DNA of 36,103 nucleotides, from positions 1-36,103 of the forward strand of contig JAMPHY010000029.1 of the NCBI GenBank assembly GCA_023663185.1, in the 5' to 3' direction. Below are positions 7,585-16,012 of the stretch, in pieces; the stretch's first letter is position 1; each line of letters opens with the position of its first letter. Both the position numbers and the translations under genes were made by a program. Origin of the DNA: Clostridiales bacterium. Lineage in GTDB: Bacteria > Bacillota > Clostridia > Lachnospirales > Lachnospiraceae. Under the pieces are notes generated by a model. It made no database searches, had not been told where the DNA came from, and worked only from the letters and a program-made list of their open reading frames with translations.

Positions 7585-8868
7585 TTATTGTACCGGAACA
7601 GCTTCCGGAAGCTGCGCCTGTACTGGTACTGGCGTTACAACGCCGTTTTTATCAGATACATATACTATATCTCCCGTCGGAGCTATAGTCTGCTGGTTCT
7701 TTACCAAAGCGCCTGCGGCATCGTAGAAATACATATTTCCGTCCGGCTTCGTCACCAGACCTGTCTGCATCACGCCGTTGGTCCCGAAATAATAATCGTT
7801 GCCATTTATTTTCACATCTCCAACTAACATATGTCCATCTTTAGTAGAAAGATAATATGTTCCCGTCGTATCTGCAAACCAGCCCTGAACCATCGCCCCG
7901 TTAAGCGGTGAATAATAGAACCTTCCTACGCCCGGCAGGTCAACCCAGCCCATCTGCATTACGCCGTTGGTATCAAAATAATAGTTCTGTCCCAATATAG
8001 AAGCCTGTCCTCTTGTGATACTTCCGTCTGCCGAGAGGAAATAAGTTCCCTTTTCGTCTGCAAACCAGCAATTTCTCTGCAGGAAGCCTGTCGGTCCCAA
8101 ATAATATCTAGTGTTATTATAATCTATCCAACCGCGCTGCATCTTATAGCCGGAGAAAAACATCGTCTGTCCGTACCTGTCCACGAAACCGTCCGAAATT
8201 ATCAATGAAGAAAAATCTTTAAACTGATAGTTAATATCCACATTCGTTCCTACTCCCGGAACAACGCCATTAGAACTGCTCTGCCAAAAAGAAGCTCCGC
8301 TGTATTCCAAATTGTCTGCATACTGCGCTACCCACTTATCGTAAGGAACATTACCTATTCTCTGGTTAAACCAGTTCTTACTTGAATATACCATAGGATA
8401 ATATCCCGCCGAAGCAACAGTCATACAAAACGTATTAATCAATGACTGAAGCTGATCCGGCGACATTCCCTTGTGGCATGAATCCTCAATATCATATACT
8501 ACCGGAAAAGTAACGGTATAGTTGTTAAGCCATGCAACCACCAGATTAGCTTCATTCTGTGCCTGCTCAACAGTCGTTGCATATGAATACAAATATACTC
8601 CGACTTTCAGCCCTGCATTCTGCGCCCCTCTTATATTTACATCAAAAAACGGGTCTATCCCCGAATATGTACTTCCGACTTTAATAAATGCGAACGAATA
8701 TCCCGCCGCGGCAACGCTGTTCCAATCCACAGCGCCGTTATGTTTTGAAACATCGATTCCTTTAGCTATTGCATTCCCTGCATTTGCAGCATAGGCATAA
8801 TCCATCGGCGCCAGTGCCGTAACTACCGCCAGCGCAAGCGCTGCAACTTTTTTAAGTATTTTCTTCAT
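7585..8868 (-). CDS. Secreted GH25 lysozyme with C-terminal cell-wall-binding repeats
   Basis: A 427-residue exported muramidase that cleaves the MurNAc-GlcNAc bond of peptidoglycan. Residues 1-27 are a signal peptide (KKILKK, hydrophobic core, cleavage probably after AYA). The GH25 domain runs from about 36 to 225: KGIDVSKHNG (D39), the catalytic pair in VVYDIEDS (D126, E128) and WQSSSNG near its end. Residues ~235-410 hold choline-binding-type repeats of the form GWxD...YYxxxxGxMxxG, which in Clostridia often bind wall polymers other than choline. The last ~20 residues are Pro/Val/Gln-rich. ATG at 8868 has AGGAGG five bases upstream. It is a single-gene unit closed by its own terminator. 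A paired direct repeat at 8891-8910 may be a regulatory site. It probably acts in wall turnover or autolysis. Confidence 0.92.
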   Translation of the reverse strand: MKKILKKVAALALAVVTALAPMDYAYAANAGNAIAKGIDVSKHNGAVDWNSVAAAGYSFAFIKVGSTYSGIDPFFDVNIRGAQNAGLKVGVYLYSYATTVEQAQNEANLVVAWLNNYTVTFPVVYDIEDSCHKGMSPDQLQSLINTFCMTVASAGYYPMVYSSKNWFNQRIGNVPYDKWVAQYADNLEYSGASFWQSSSNGVVPGVGTNVDINYQFKDFSSLIISDGFVDRYGQTMFFSGYKMQRGWIDYNNTRYYLGPTGFLQRNCWFADEKGTYFLSADGSITRGQASILGQNYYFDTNGVMQMGWVDLPGVGRFYYSPLNGAMVQGWFADTTGTYYLSTKDGHMLVGDVKINGNDYYFGTNGVMQTGLVTKPDGNMYFYDAAGALVKNQQTIAPTGDIVYVSDKNGVVTPVPVQAQLPEAVPVQ

Positions 8869-8890
8869 GTCTTCCTCCTAAGGCAAATTA

Positions 8891-8910
8891 TTACAAAATG
8901 TTACAAAATT
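8891..8910 (-). promoter_or_regulatory. Tandem 10-bp direct repeat upstream of the lysozyme gene (WalR-like box?)
   Basis: On the minus strand TGTAAC-ATTT-TGTAAT, that is two TGTAA half sites one helical turn apart, just upstream of the lysozyme ribosome binding site. WalR, the Firmicutes regulator of wall hydrolases, binds two TGTWAH half sites separated by five bases. Here the gap is four, so the resemblance is imperfect. The position would suit a repressor or an operator downstream of the start of transcription. Confidence 0.3.
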
Positions 8911-9002
8911 ATTTCAATTCCTTATAAGAATAACATATTTTTTATGTTTTGCCTATAGGTTATTTGTAAAAAAAGAAAAAATTTCTGCCTATAACATTCC
9001 CC

Positions 9003-9030
9003 TTGAAAATTTTCCCTATTAATGTAAAAT
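9003..9030 (+). promoter_or_regulatory. Predicted promoter of the GH43 gene
   Basis: A -35 box TTGAAA (9003-9008), a 16-base spacer and a -10 box TAAAAT (9025-9030). The transcript start would be near 9037, about 33 bases before the GH43 ATG. This is the only plausible plus-strand promoter in the 201-base divergent region. Confidence 0.5.
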
Positions 9031-9069
9031 TAAGCTATATAAATAAAAACTAAAAGGAGTACCACAACT

Positions 9070-10413
9070 ATGCCTAATCCATACCTTCCATTATGGGAAT
9101 ATATCCCCGACGGCGAACCCAGAGTCTTTGGCGACAGACTGTATGTTTACGGCTCTCACGACAATTCAGGTTCTGTCAAATTCTGCGACTATGTTCTGAA
9201 ATGCTGGAGCGCGCCGCTTGATAATCTGAACGAATGGACATGCCACGGAGATATTTTCCGCACACAAGCAACCGCCGACTATCCCGCCGACACGGACTGG
9301 ACCGATAAATCCCACTATCTGTATGCCCCCGATGTCGTTGAAAAGGACGACAAATACTACCTTTACGCATATATCCTCAACTCTGTAGGCTGCGTGGCGG
9401 TAAGCGATACACCCGAAGGTCCTTTTAAACTGATTTCAAAATATAAATATACCATTCCCGACGAAATCTGCGGCAATGGCTGGTTCGTTGACCCCGGAGT
9501 CCTTGTCGATGACGACGGCAGGACCTACATATATTGCGGATTTGAGCACTCGTTTATGGCGGAAATCAACAGCAACAATATGTACGAGGTCATTGACGGA
9601 AGCTATATCGACCACATCATTCCGCGTGAAGTTACACAGGAAGGCGGATTTACCAATCCCGACGACCTTTTCTTCGAGGCATGCTCTCCGAGAAAAGTAG
9701 GCGATACATATTATCTGATATATTCCCCTATACGCGGCAGCCGGCTTGCATACGCCGTTTCTGATAAGCCGACCGGTCCTTTTACTTATAAAGGGTATAT
9801 TGTCGATAACGGCGTGGATTATCCCGGCGGAAACGACCACGGTTCAATCATGCAGATAAACGGACAGTGGTACATTTTCTACCATAGAATGACTAACGGA
9901 ACCATTATGTCGCGCCGCGGCTGCGTGGAGAAAATAGAAATTCTTCCGGACGGAACCATTCCCACGGTAGAAATGACCTCGCTCGGATTTGAAACTTCCC
10001 TAAATCCGTATAAGATAACACCCGCAGAGATTGCCTGCGTATTAAAAGGCGGTGCCATAATCACGGAGAAAAATGTATTTGAACGTCTTATAACCAACAT
10101 TACGCAGGACTGTGTTATCGGCTATAAGTATTTTGATTTTGGCGACGATTTTGGAAGTAAGACAATGGAACTGTCCATAAATACTAACGGCATGGGCTGC
10201 GACTGCGCTCTCCATGTCCTTATTGACGATACTGAAATCGGACAGCTTAAAATAGGCAGGGACGGCGGCGTCATTACTTCAAGAGTAAAAGCTGTTACAG
10301 GCAGACACAGCCTGTTCTTTAAGGTTTCAACAGACTACCCTGACGACTGGACAGGGCAGTCCTTTAAAACCAGATGTCTTTTTGAGCTGAAATCATTTGT
10401 ATTCATGAAGTAA
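9070..10413 (+). CDS. GH43 family glycosidase (beta-xylosidase / arabinofuranosidase type), cytoplasmic
   Basis: A 447-residue five-bladed propeller glycosidase. It starts PNPYLPLWEYIPDGEPRVFGDRLYVYGSHD, written here as two parts: PNPYLPLWEYIPDGE then PRVFGDRLYVYGSHD, which holds the general-base Asp (about D14). The pKa-modulating Asp is in FVDPGVLVDDDG (D141) and the acid Glu in LFFEACSPRK (E203). Residues ~320-447 form a second beta-rich domain resembling CBM6-like C-terminal modules of this family. No signal peptide is present, so it would act on imported oligosaccharides, probably xylan- or arabinan-derived; the exact specificity cannot be read by eye. The ribosome binding site AGGAG lies ten bases before ATG. 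It stands alone: the neighbours point the other way and no sugar transporter is adjacent. Confidence 0.85.
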   Translation: MPNPYLPLWEYIPDGEPRVFGDRLYVYGSHDNSGSVKFCDYVLKCWSAPLDNLNEWTCHGDIFRTQATADYPADTDWTDKSHYLYAPDVVEKDDKYYLYAYILNSVGCVAVSDTPEGPFKLISKYKYTIPDEICGNGWFVDPGVLVDDDGRTYIYCGFEHSFMAEINSNNMYEVIDGSYIDHIIPREVTQEGGFTNPDDLFFEACSPRKVGDTYYLIYSPIRGSRLAYAVSDKPTGPFTYKGYIVDNGVDYPGGNDHGSIMQINGQWYIFYHRMTNGTIMSRRGCVEKIEILPDGTIPTVEMTSLGFETSLNPYKITPAEIACVLKGGAIITEKNVFERLITNITQDCVIGYKYFDFGDDFGSKTMELSINTNGMGCDCALHVLIDDTEIGQLKIGRDGGVITSRVKAVTGRHSLFFKVSTDYPDDWTGQSFKTRCLFELKSFVFMK

Positions 10414-10485
10414 CATATGTTATTATATAATCAACGTTCTCAATAAATGAATGCTAATACAGCCGTTTGACTTATTGCCGCAAAA

Positions 10486-11250
10486 TCACGGTATAAACAA
10501 AAGCCAAATCAGGCTGCTCACGATATGACAAACGGCATGGCTTACCATAGAATAAATAATACCGTATTTACGATAAAACCAACCAAACACAAGCCCCATA
10601 CCGCCATTATATAAGAAACAGCGAAACAGAATTAACGGCGTTAATCCGCCAAACGTCATGATCGTTCCCGGCAGATGCCCTGCGGCAAAAGCTAATGCAA
10701 CCAAGATATTAGCGGCGATAAACACTCCTGTCGGAATATCTTCTTTGCTACAGCGGCGATAAAATATTTTCCAAATGATAAAAGCAATCAATGTCATTAA
10801 AAACAGCCGCGACATCACTTCTTCAATAACTCCGCCATACAAAACCTTTGTAATAATGCCGTTTAGCGTCATTCCTGCTTCTGTTCCCTCTTGAATACCA
10901 TCGATAGCCCTGCCGAAAGTCCAATAATCAAGACTGAAAATAATGCCGCTGATAGCAGAAACAATAAGTGCAACAGACAATTTCTTCTTTTCAAATTTAA
11001 TAGGTTTCCATAATCCTGTCTTATCGGCAAGAATATAGCCAATGAAGCCGAAAACTACTGCATAGCAAACTATTTGCACCGTATAAACGACAATTAATGC
11101 GCCGGTGCTGCCAAACTGAGCAATATTCTCGGCAAGGGCTTCTTCAGTCAATATAGTATCAATCTGATACAATATGGAAGAAATGCCTGCTACAACCGCA
11201 ATAGGCAGCAGACAGAGTGAAAATACAAGCGCTTTCTTAATTTTAGTCAT
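10486..11250 (-). CDS. CPBP-family intramembrane metalloprotease
   Basis: A 254-residue polytopic membrane protein with the CPBP (Abi/CAAX-protease-like) motifs: motif 1 IEEVMSR (E143, E144, R148), motif 2 with AGHLPG (H192), and motif 4-like SHAVCH (H238). Six to eight membrane helices are visible. Members cleave or process peptides within the membrane, some giving bacteriocin self-immunity; the substrate here is unknown. ATG at 11250 has GGAGG nine bases upstream and overlaps the end of the MerR gene by eight bases, so the two are translated together. The pairing suggests that the regulator controls this protease, or that both act in one envelope stress response (inference). Confidence 0.85.
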   Translation of the reverse strand: MTKIKKALVFSLCLLPIAVVAGISSILYQIDTILTEEALAENIAQFGSTGALIVVYTVQIVCYAVVFGFIGYILADKTGLWKPIKFEKKKLSVALIVSAISGIIFSLDYWTFGRAIDGIQEGTEAGMTLNGIITKVLYGGVIEEVMSRLFLMTLIAFIIWKIFYRRCSKEDIPTGVFIAANILVALAFAAGHLPGTIMTFGGLTPLILFRCFLYNGGMGLVFGWFYRKYGIIYSMVSHAVCHIVSSLIWLLFIP

Positions 11251-11983
11251 TATTTTTATCCTCCTTTTCATCATACACCTCAACACAAAGCCCTTTATAA
11301 TTGCATTTGCTGCAAGTCAGCCTACGTACTTTTGGCGTGTGATACGCCCAAAATGCCTCTTTAAAAGCGGGCTTAAATATCTCGTGACAATTCGGGCATA
11401 TGTATGCCGTTTTTTTGAAATAGATAAAAGACGCCATAATCAAGATAGGCGTAATACATACCACGCTAATAGCAAACGGCTGCCAGACACCCCTCTGCCA
11501 CCATAAGATAACAGCCGCTATTTCTATCGTATAGGCAATAACGCCAATAGGAATAAGAAAACGACGGCGAAACCTTGACAACTTATCTTTATTTGCCATT
11601 ATATATGCTATGCCGCCAATAGATTCAACAGATAACCGCTCAACCTCTTTAAGCTCCCGTCTGATGTTTTTCAGCATATCCAGTTTTTTCTGCCGTTCGT
11701 CAAGTTCTTCCTTAAGCGCCTGTTCCTGCTGTTCAATCAAAACAGAAACAATGTCCTTAGAATTTTCTTCCTCTAGAATTGTGCCGATGCTGTTGATGGA
11801 AAATCCGGCTTCACGAAGAAAACATATGATTTTCATTCGTTTCAAATCGTCTTCCGAATATAACCTGCGCCCACCTTCCGATAACTCGCTGGGGACAAGG
11901 ATATTTCTCGCATCATAATACTGGACGGTTCTAACAGACACATTGCAGAGTTTGGCAATTTCTCCGGTTGTGTATTTGGGCAT
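11243..11983 (-). CDS. MerR-family regulator with two membrane helices and a zinc ribbon
   Basis: A 246-residue protein. Residues 1-~70 are a MerR winged helix (YTTGEIAKLCNVSVRTVQYYD, given as YTTGEIAKLC and NVSVRTVQYYD, then GGRRLYSEDDL). A coiled-coil dimerisation helix follows at about 76-120. Two membrane helices (~143-163 and ~170-188) come next, and then a cytoplasmic-looking zinc ribbon (C196-x2-C199 ... C224-x2-C227). MerR proteins activate promoters with over-long spacers by twisting the DNA. A membrane-anchored version with an added zinc ribbon is uncommon and suggests sensing of a membrane or metal signal. ATG at 11983 has AGGAGG eight bases upstream; a GTG at 11992 lies inside that site and is not the start. 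The promoter just upstream has a MerR-type dyad, so autoregulation is likely. Confidence 0.85.
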   Translation of the reverse strand: MPKYTTGEIAKLCNVSVRTVQYYDARNILVPSELSEGGRRLYSEDDLKRMKIICFLREAGFSINSIGTILEEENSKDIVSVLIEQQEQALKEELDERQKKLDMLKNIRRELKEVERLSVESIGGIAYIMANKDKLSRFRRRFLIPIGVIAYTIEIAAVILWWQRGVWQPFAISVVCITPILIMASFIYFKKTAYICPNCHEIFKPAFKEAFWAYHTPKVRRLTCSKCNYKGLCVEVYDEKEDKNND

Positions 11984-12008
11984 AGCTTTCACCTCCTTAT
12001 ACCCATGT

Positions 12009-12039
12009 ATTTTACAATGTTACGTAACGTAACAAGCAA
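12009..12039 (-). promoter_or_regulatory. MerR-type promoter and operator (19-bp spacer with dyad)
   Basis: On the minus strand a -35 box TTGCTT (12039-12034), a spacer of exactly 19 bases (12033-12015) and a -10 box TAAAAT (12014-12009). A 17-base perfect dyad, TGTTACGT-A-ACGTAACA on the plus strand (12018-12034), fills the spacer. An over-long spacer occupied by an inverted repeat is the hallmark of promoters activated by MerR proteins. The transcript would begin near 12002, some 20 bases before the MerR ATG. Confidence 0.8.
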
Positions 12040-12096
12040 TACATAATTCAAGGAAATTTTTATATTTGCCCAAATTATATCACAGAATTTAATCCA

Positions 12097-12801
12097 TTAA
12101 TCAAAATATTCTTCCAGACAGATATTTCGTCCATAAATGTTTTCTGCCGCTTCCGCCCCGACATATCGATAATGCCACGGCTCATAACTTGTCCCTGTTA
12201 TCTCTTCTTTACCCTGCGGATATCGGAGTATAAAACCGTAACGATGTGCATTTTCAGCAAGCCACGCATATACTTCTTCATTATCAGACCGCTCCTTATC
12301 AGCATTAATATCAACTGCTATTCCAAGCTGGTGCTCGCTTGTTCCCGGTATTGCCACTACCGCTTTTGCCGCTCTTTCGGCTCTTGTCTTTGAATAACCC
12401 TCATTCCTATAGGCTTGTACTTTTTCATCAAATGTTTTCTGCTGCTCTTCTTCTGTACGGTATCCTTCCCTGACAATCGGATAGATTCCTTCCGCCCGCA
12501 TATCATCAAACATCTCCTGCAGATACGGATATATTCTGCTGTCTACCTGCTGTCCGTTCGATAATTCCGTAAGCGTCACATCATAGTCTTCCGGTATTTT
12601 ATTCCAACGGTTTACTACAATCAGATTCCATTCATCAGAAATCCGAATATAATGGCTGTCTTCATTCCCGCTCCGTGCTTCCGTAAATATTCCTATATAA
12701 CCTACATAATCCGAAATCCTGCCGATTCCCTCTGTCAACGCCTTTCCTGCTACACAAAAAATGTAAAATATAATAATAACCTTCAAACATTTCTTTACCA
12801 T
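12097..12801 (-). CDS. VanY-type D-alanyl-D-alanine carboxypeptidase (M15B)
   Basis: A 234-residue membrane-anchored zinc peptidase. Residues 5-22 are an N-terminal hydrophobic segment without a clear cleavage site. The M15 domain has SEHQLGIAVDI (zinc ligands H157 and D164) and EPWHYRYVG (catalytic E207, zinc ligand H210), plus REGYRTEEEQ. The family trims the terminal D-Ala from peptidoglycan stem peptides outside the membrane; some members contribute to glycopeptide resistance. No vanH/A/X genes or VanRS pair are near, so a wall-maturation role is likelier. ATG at 12801 is preceded by GGAGG at 11 bases. It is apparently a single gene; MerR lies 114 bases downstream with its own promoter. 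Confidence 0.88.
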   Translation of the reverse strand: MVKKCLKVIIIFYIFCVAGKALTEGIGRISDYVGYIGIFTEARSGNEDSHYIRISDEWNLIVVNRWNKIPEDYDVTLTELSNGQQVDSRIYPYLQEMFDDMRAEGIYPIVREGYRTEEEQQKTFDEKVQAYRNEGYSKTRAERAAKAVVAIPGTSEHQLGIAVDINADKERSDNEEVYAWLAENAHRYGFILRYPQGKEEITGTSYEPWHYRYVGAEAAENIYGRNICLEEYFD

Positions 12802-12844
12802 CTTATCTTTTACCTCCGCTCACCAAGACTCGTCCATAAATGTC

Positions 12845-12873
12845 TATAAATGATAACGTAGTATCCTTGCCAA
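12845..12873 (-). promoter_or_regulatory. Possible promoter of the VanY-type gene
   Basis: A minus-strand -35-like TTGGCA (12873-12868), a 17-base spacer and a -10-like TTTATA (12850-12845). The leader would be roughly 37 bases. Both boxes deviate from consensus, so this is tentative. Confidence 0.35.
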
Positions 12874-12937
12874 AAGCTTCAAATAATTTAGAACTTTTTC
12901 TTAATTTTAAAATTTCACATGATATTTTATTAATTAC

Positions 12938-12966
12938 TTGCCAACCTCATACAGTTATGTTATTAT
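12938..12966 (+). promoter_or_regulatory. Promoter of the tRNA-Leu gene
   Basis: A -35 box TTGCCA (12938-12943), a 17-base spacer and a -10 box TATTAT (12961-12966), with transcription expected to start near 12973, about 14 bases before the mature tRNA. Confidence 0.7.
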
Positions 12967-12986
12967 ATATTTCAGTTGTTAAATCA

Positions 12987-13070
12987 GCCGGTGTGTCGGA
13001 ATTGGCAGACGAGGCAGACTCAAAATCTGTTTCCGGCAACGGAGTGCGGGTTCAAGTCCCGCCACCGGCA
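12987..13070 (+). tRNA. tRNA-Leu (anticodon CAA)
   Basis: An 84-base class II tRNA. The acceptor stem GCCGGTG pairs with CACCGGC and is followed by discriminator A at 13070. The anticodon stem GCAGA/TCTGT encloses the loop CTCAAAA, giving anticodon CAA (codon UUG). A long variable arm (TTTCCGGCAACGGAGT region) and the T arm GCGGG-TTCAAGT-CCCGC follow. The 3' CCA is not encoded, as is common in Firmicutes. It stands alone with its own promoter and terminator. Confidence 0.97.
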
Positions 13071-13096
13071 TTGAAATTGAGATATAAAAGCTAAAA

Positions 13097-13138
13097 GGCA
13101 TCGTAAACACTTACCGCTTACGATGCCCTTTAATTTTA
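13097..13138 (+). terminator. Terminator after tRNA-Leu, probably bidirectional
   Basis: A perfect 10-bp stem, GGCATCGTAA (13097-13106) with TTACGATGCC (13118-13127), followed by CTTTAATTTT. On the other strand the same stem is followed by TTTTAGCTTTTAT, so it could also end transcripts arriving from the decarboxylase gene. Confidence 0.85.
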
Positions 13139-13156
13139 ACCATATTTTTCTATAAC

Positions 13157-13180
13157 AGTTCAGCCCACAAGAGCTGAACT
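13157..13180 (-). terminator. Hairpin just after the decarboxylase gene, weak terminator candidate
   Basis: AGTTCAGC pairs perfectly with GCTGAACT across an 8-base loop, 20 bases past the stop codon. The following minus-strand bases (GTTATAGAAAAATA) lack a good T run. It may instead stabilise the 3' end before the stronger hairpin further on. Confidence 0.4.
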
Positions 13181-13200
13181 ATTACCTATTTCCAAAATCA

Positions 13201-14475
13201 CTATTTAAAATCAAATTTCTCAAAAACCTCAAAACAGTCCAATGTCGCGAAATAATCCTTCGCGGTCTCCGCCCTCCTTATAAGCTCCACGCTGCCGTTC
13301 TCTTTTAAAAGAAGTTCTGCTGAACGCAGCCTGCCGTTATAATTATATCCCATTGAATGTCCGTGCGCGCCTGTGTCATGGATTACCAGATAATCTCCTT
13401 TTTCGATTTCCGGCAGCATTCTGTCTATTGCAAACTTATCATTATTTTCACACAAAGAACCCACCACATCATACATATGCTCACAAGGCACGTCCTCTTT
13501 GCCAAGCACCGTTATATGATGGTACGCGCCGTACATTGCCGGGCGCATTAAATTAGCGGCGCATGCGTCTACGCCTATATATTCCTTATAGGTATGCTTC
13601 TCGTGGATAGCCTTAGTAACCAACGCCCCATAAGGCGCCATCATAAAACGTCCCATCTCAGTATAAATCGCTACATCTCCCATACCTGCCGGAAGCAGCA
13701 CTTCATCATATACCTTATGCACGCCCTCGCCTATTGCCCTTATATCATTAGACTCCTGTTCGGGTTTATAGGATACGCCGACGCCGCCTGAAAGATTTAT
13801 AAAGGAAATATCCGCTCCGGTTTCTTTTTCAAGCTTTACCGCCAGCTCAAAAAGCCGCTTTGCCAGCTGCGGATAATAATCATTCGTCACGGTATTGCTT
13901 GCTAGAAACGCATGAATGCCAAAATGCTTCACGCCTTTTTCCTTAAGAATCTTAAAGCCTTCAAACATCTGCTCGGTAGTAAAGCCATATTTGGCGTCTC
14001 CGGGATTATCCATAATTCCATTGCTCATCTTAAACACGCCGCCTGGATTATATCGGCAGCTTATTGTCTCCGGCAGTTTTCCGAGTATATTTTCCAGATA
14101 TTCGATATGGGTTATATCGTCCAAGTTTATAATTGCGCCTATTTTAGCCGCATATTCATATTCCTGCGCCGGAGTGTCATTGGAAGAAAACATCACGTCG
14201 CTTCCATTTATACCAACCGCATTGCTTAACATCAACTCTGTCATTGAAGAACAGTCGCACCCACAGCCGTATTCATGCAGAATTTTTATTAAAAACGGAT
14301 TGGGCGTCGCCTTTACCGCAAAATATTCTTTAAATCCCTTATTCCATGCAAAAGCTTCTTTGACAGCTTTCGCATTCTCCCTTATTCCTTTTTCATCATA
14401 AATATGAAAAGGCGTCGGATACGTCTTTACAATCTCCTCAACCTTTTCCTTTGTCACAAAAGGTATTTTTTCCAT
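13201..14475 (-). CDS. lysA: Diaminopimelate decarboxylase-family protein
   Basis: A 424-residue fold-type III PLP enzyme. The PLP lysine is K55 in EYFAVKATPNP. A glycine loop (FINLSGGVGVSY) holds the phosphate, and VVGSLCENND supplies the conserved active-site Cys (C342) from the partner subunit, as does DTGAHGHSMGYNYN near the C terminus. LysA converts meso-diaminopimelate to lysine in the cytoplasm, ending lysine synthesis. The motif spacing fits LysA, but related decarboxylases of the same fold (for example carboxynorspermidine or arginine decarboxylase) are hard to exclude by eye. ATG at 14475 has GAGGAG 11 bases upstream, and the gene starts only 18 bases behind ung, so the two are co-transcribed. 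No lysine riboswitch is seen because the gene is internal to the operon. Confidence 0.85.
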   Translation of the reverse strand: MEKIPFVTKEKVEEIVKTYPTPFHIYDEKGIRENAKAVKEAFAWNKGFKEYFAVKATPNPFLIKILHEYGCGCDCSSMTELMLSNAVGINGSDVMFSSNDTPAQEYEYAAKIGAIINLDDITHIEYLENILGKLPETISCRYNPGGVFKMSNGIMDNPGDAKYGFTTEQMFEGFKILKEKGVKHFGIHAFLASNTVTNDYYPQLAKRLFELAVKLEKETGADISFINLSGGVGVSYKPEQESNDIRAIGEGVHKVYDEVLLPAGMGDVAIYTEMGRFMMAPYGALVTKAIHEKHTYKEYIGVDACAANLMRPAMYGAYHHITVLGKEDVPCEHMYDVVGSLCENNDKFAIDRMLPEIEKGDYLVIHDTGAHGHSMGYNYNGRLRSAELLLKENGSVELIRRAETAKDYFATLDCFEVFEKFDFK

Positions 14476-14493
14476 TTTATATTTGTCTCCTCT

Positions 14494-15171
14494 TTAAATG
14501 TTTTCAATCTGCCAATCTATAGGCTCCACGCCGTTTTCTTTTAAGAACTCATTCGCCTTGCTGAAATGCCTGCAGCCGAAAAAACCCCGATACACCGATA
14601 AAGGACTCGGATGTGGAGCTTTCAAAATCAAATGCTTAGGGTTAGTCAGCATGGGAATCTTACTCTGCGCCGGACGTCCCCACAAAAGATACACAATAGG
14701 CCGCTCCTGTGCATTAACAGCGTTTATAACTGCGTCCGTAAACTGCTCCCAGCCCTTGCCTTGATGGGAATTAGCCTGATGTGCGCGAACCGTAAGCACA
14801 GTGTTAAGCAGCAGCACGCCTTGATCCGCCCACTTTTTCAGATAACCGTTATTGGGTATATAACAGCCGATATCATCATGCAGCTCCTGATAAATATTCT
14901 GCAAAGACGGCGGTATCTCCTTCTGGTCCACAGGCACGGAAAAACTCATGCCGTGCGCCTGATGTTCATTATGGTATGGGTCCTGCCCCAGCAATAATAC
15001 CTTCACTTCATTTAATGGGGTAAAGTGAAAAGCATTAAAAATATCGTCTGACGGCGGATAGATTACCGCCCTGCTGTATTCCTCTTTTACAAATTGATAT
15101 AGCTGCCTGTAATACGGCTTTTTAAACTCCGTATTTAAAGCCGCCGCCCAGTCATTACTAAGCATTGCCAT
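14494..15171 (-). CDS. ung: Uracil-DNA glycosylase, family 1
   Basis: A 225-residue base-excision repair enzyme that removes uracil from DNA. It has the water-activating loop LLGQDPYHN (catalytic D64), the uracil-specific LLLNTVLTVR with Asn123 and the minor-groove loop APHPSPLS with catalytic H187. Length and order are those of ordinary bacterial Ung. ATG at 15171 has GGGGAGG about 11 bases upstream; a second ATG two codons in (15165) is also possible. It lies 25 bases behind hisF and 18 before the decarboxylase, within one transcription unit. Confidence 0.95.
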   Translation of the reverse strand: MAMLSNDWAAALNTEFKKPYYRQLYQFVKEEYSRAVIYPPSDDIFNAFHFTPLNEVKVLLLGQDPYHNEHQAHGMSFSVPVDQKEIPPSLQNIYQELHDDIGCYIPNNGYLKKWADQGVLLLNTVLTVRAHQANSHQGKGWEQFTDAVINAVNAQERPIVYLLWGRPAQSKIPMLTNPKHLILKAPHPSPLSVYRGFFGCRHFSKANEFLKENGVEPIDWQIENI

Positions 15172-15196
15172 ATATAATCACGCCTCCCCAACCTGC

Positions 15197-15958
15197 TTAT
15201 ATCCTTACGGAAATGCCTCTTTCCCTTAAGTAATGCTTCAAATCTAAGATTTCCATTTCCTTAAAATGAAATAACGAAGCTGCTAACGCCGCATCTGCTT
15301 TACCTTTAGTAAATGCGTCGTAAAAATGCTCCATTGTTCCCGCACCGCCTGATGCAATAACCGGAATCGACACATTTTCGGAAATAATTTTTGTAAGTTC
15401 CAAATCATATCCTGCTTTAGTTCCATCTCCGTCCATACTGGTAAGCAGTATTTCACCAGCCCCCAGCTTATCCGCCTTCATAGCCCATTCTACCGCGTCT
15501 ATTCCCATATCTATGCGGCCGCCGTTCTTATATATATTCCAACCACTTCCGTCCACGCGCCTTTTTGCATCAATCGCCACTACTACGCACTGACTCCCGA
15601 ATTTGTCGGCAGCATCGGAAATAAGCTGCGGATTCATAATCGCTGCCGAATTGACCGATACTTTATCTGCACCTTCTCTAAGTATTGCCTTAAAATCGTC
15701 CACACTACGTATGCCGCCACCTACCGTAAAGGGGATAAAAACCTTCTCGGCAACCTTCCTAACCATCTCTACGGCAGTCTCTCTGGCATCGGACGACGCG
15801 GTAATATCAAGAAAAACAAGTTCGTCTGCGCCGGACTTGTCATAAGCCGCCCCAACTTCCGCCGGATCGCCTGCATCTTTAAAATTAACAAAATTAACGC
15901 CTTTTACTACCCTTCCGTCTTTTACGTCCAGACAGGGAATAATTCTTTTAGTATGCAC
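15197..15958 (-). CDS. hisF: Imidazole glycerol phosphate synthase, cyclase subunit
   Basis: A 253-residue TIM barrel that, with HisH, makes imidazole glycerol phosphate and AICAR in histidine synthesis. The catalytic residues are in place: D11 in [15 protein letters not shown] and D130 in VVAIDAKR. Phosphate loops are VGGGIRS and [12 protein letters not shown]. The start is GTG at 15958 with GGAGAAG seven bases upstream, giving the standard N-terminus [10 protein letters not shown]. It follows hisH by 54 bases. The remaining his genes are not in the window. Confidence 0.97.
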   Translation of the reverse strand: MHTKRIIPCLDVKDGRVVKGVNFVNFKDAGDPAEVGAAYDKSGADELVFLDITASSDARETAVEMVRKVAEKVFIPFTVGGGIRSVDDFKAILREGADKVSVNSAAIMNPQLISDAADKFGSQCVVVAIDAKRRVDGSGWNIYKNGGRIDMGIDAVEWAMKADKLGAGEILLTSMDGDGTKAGYDLELTKIISENVSIPVIASGGAGTMEHFYDAFTKGKADAALAASLFHFKEMEILDLKHYLRERGISVRI

Positions 15959-16012
15959 GGTTCTTCTCCATTACATCTGTTATGCTTACGCCAGTTATGT
16001 TATCTTCTATTA

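Noticed and set aside
12840-13094. 84-codon plus-strand frame ending in a peptide like AGVSELADEADSKSVSGNG
   Set aside because: It is the translation of the tRNA-Leu gene, a well-known false gene.
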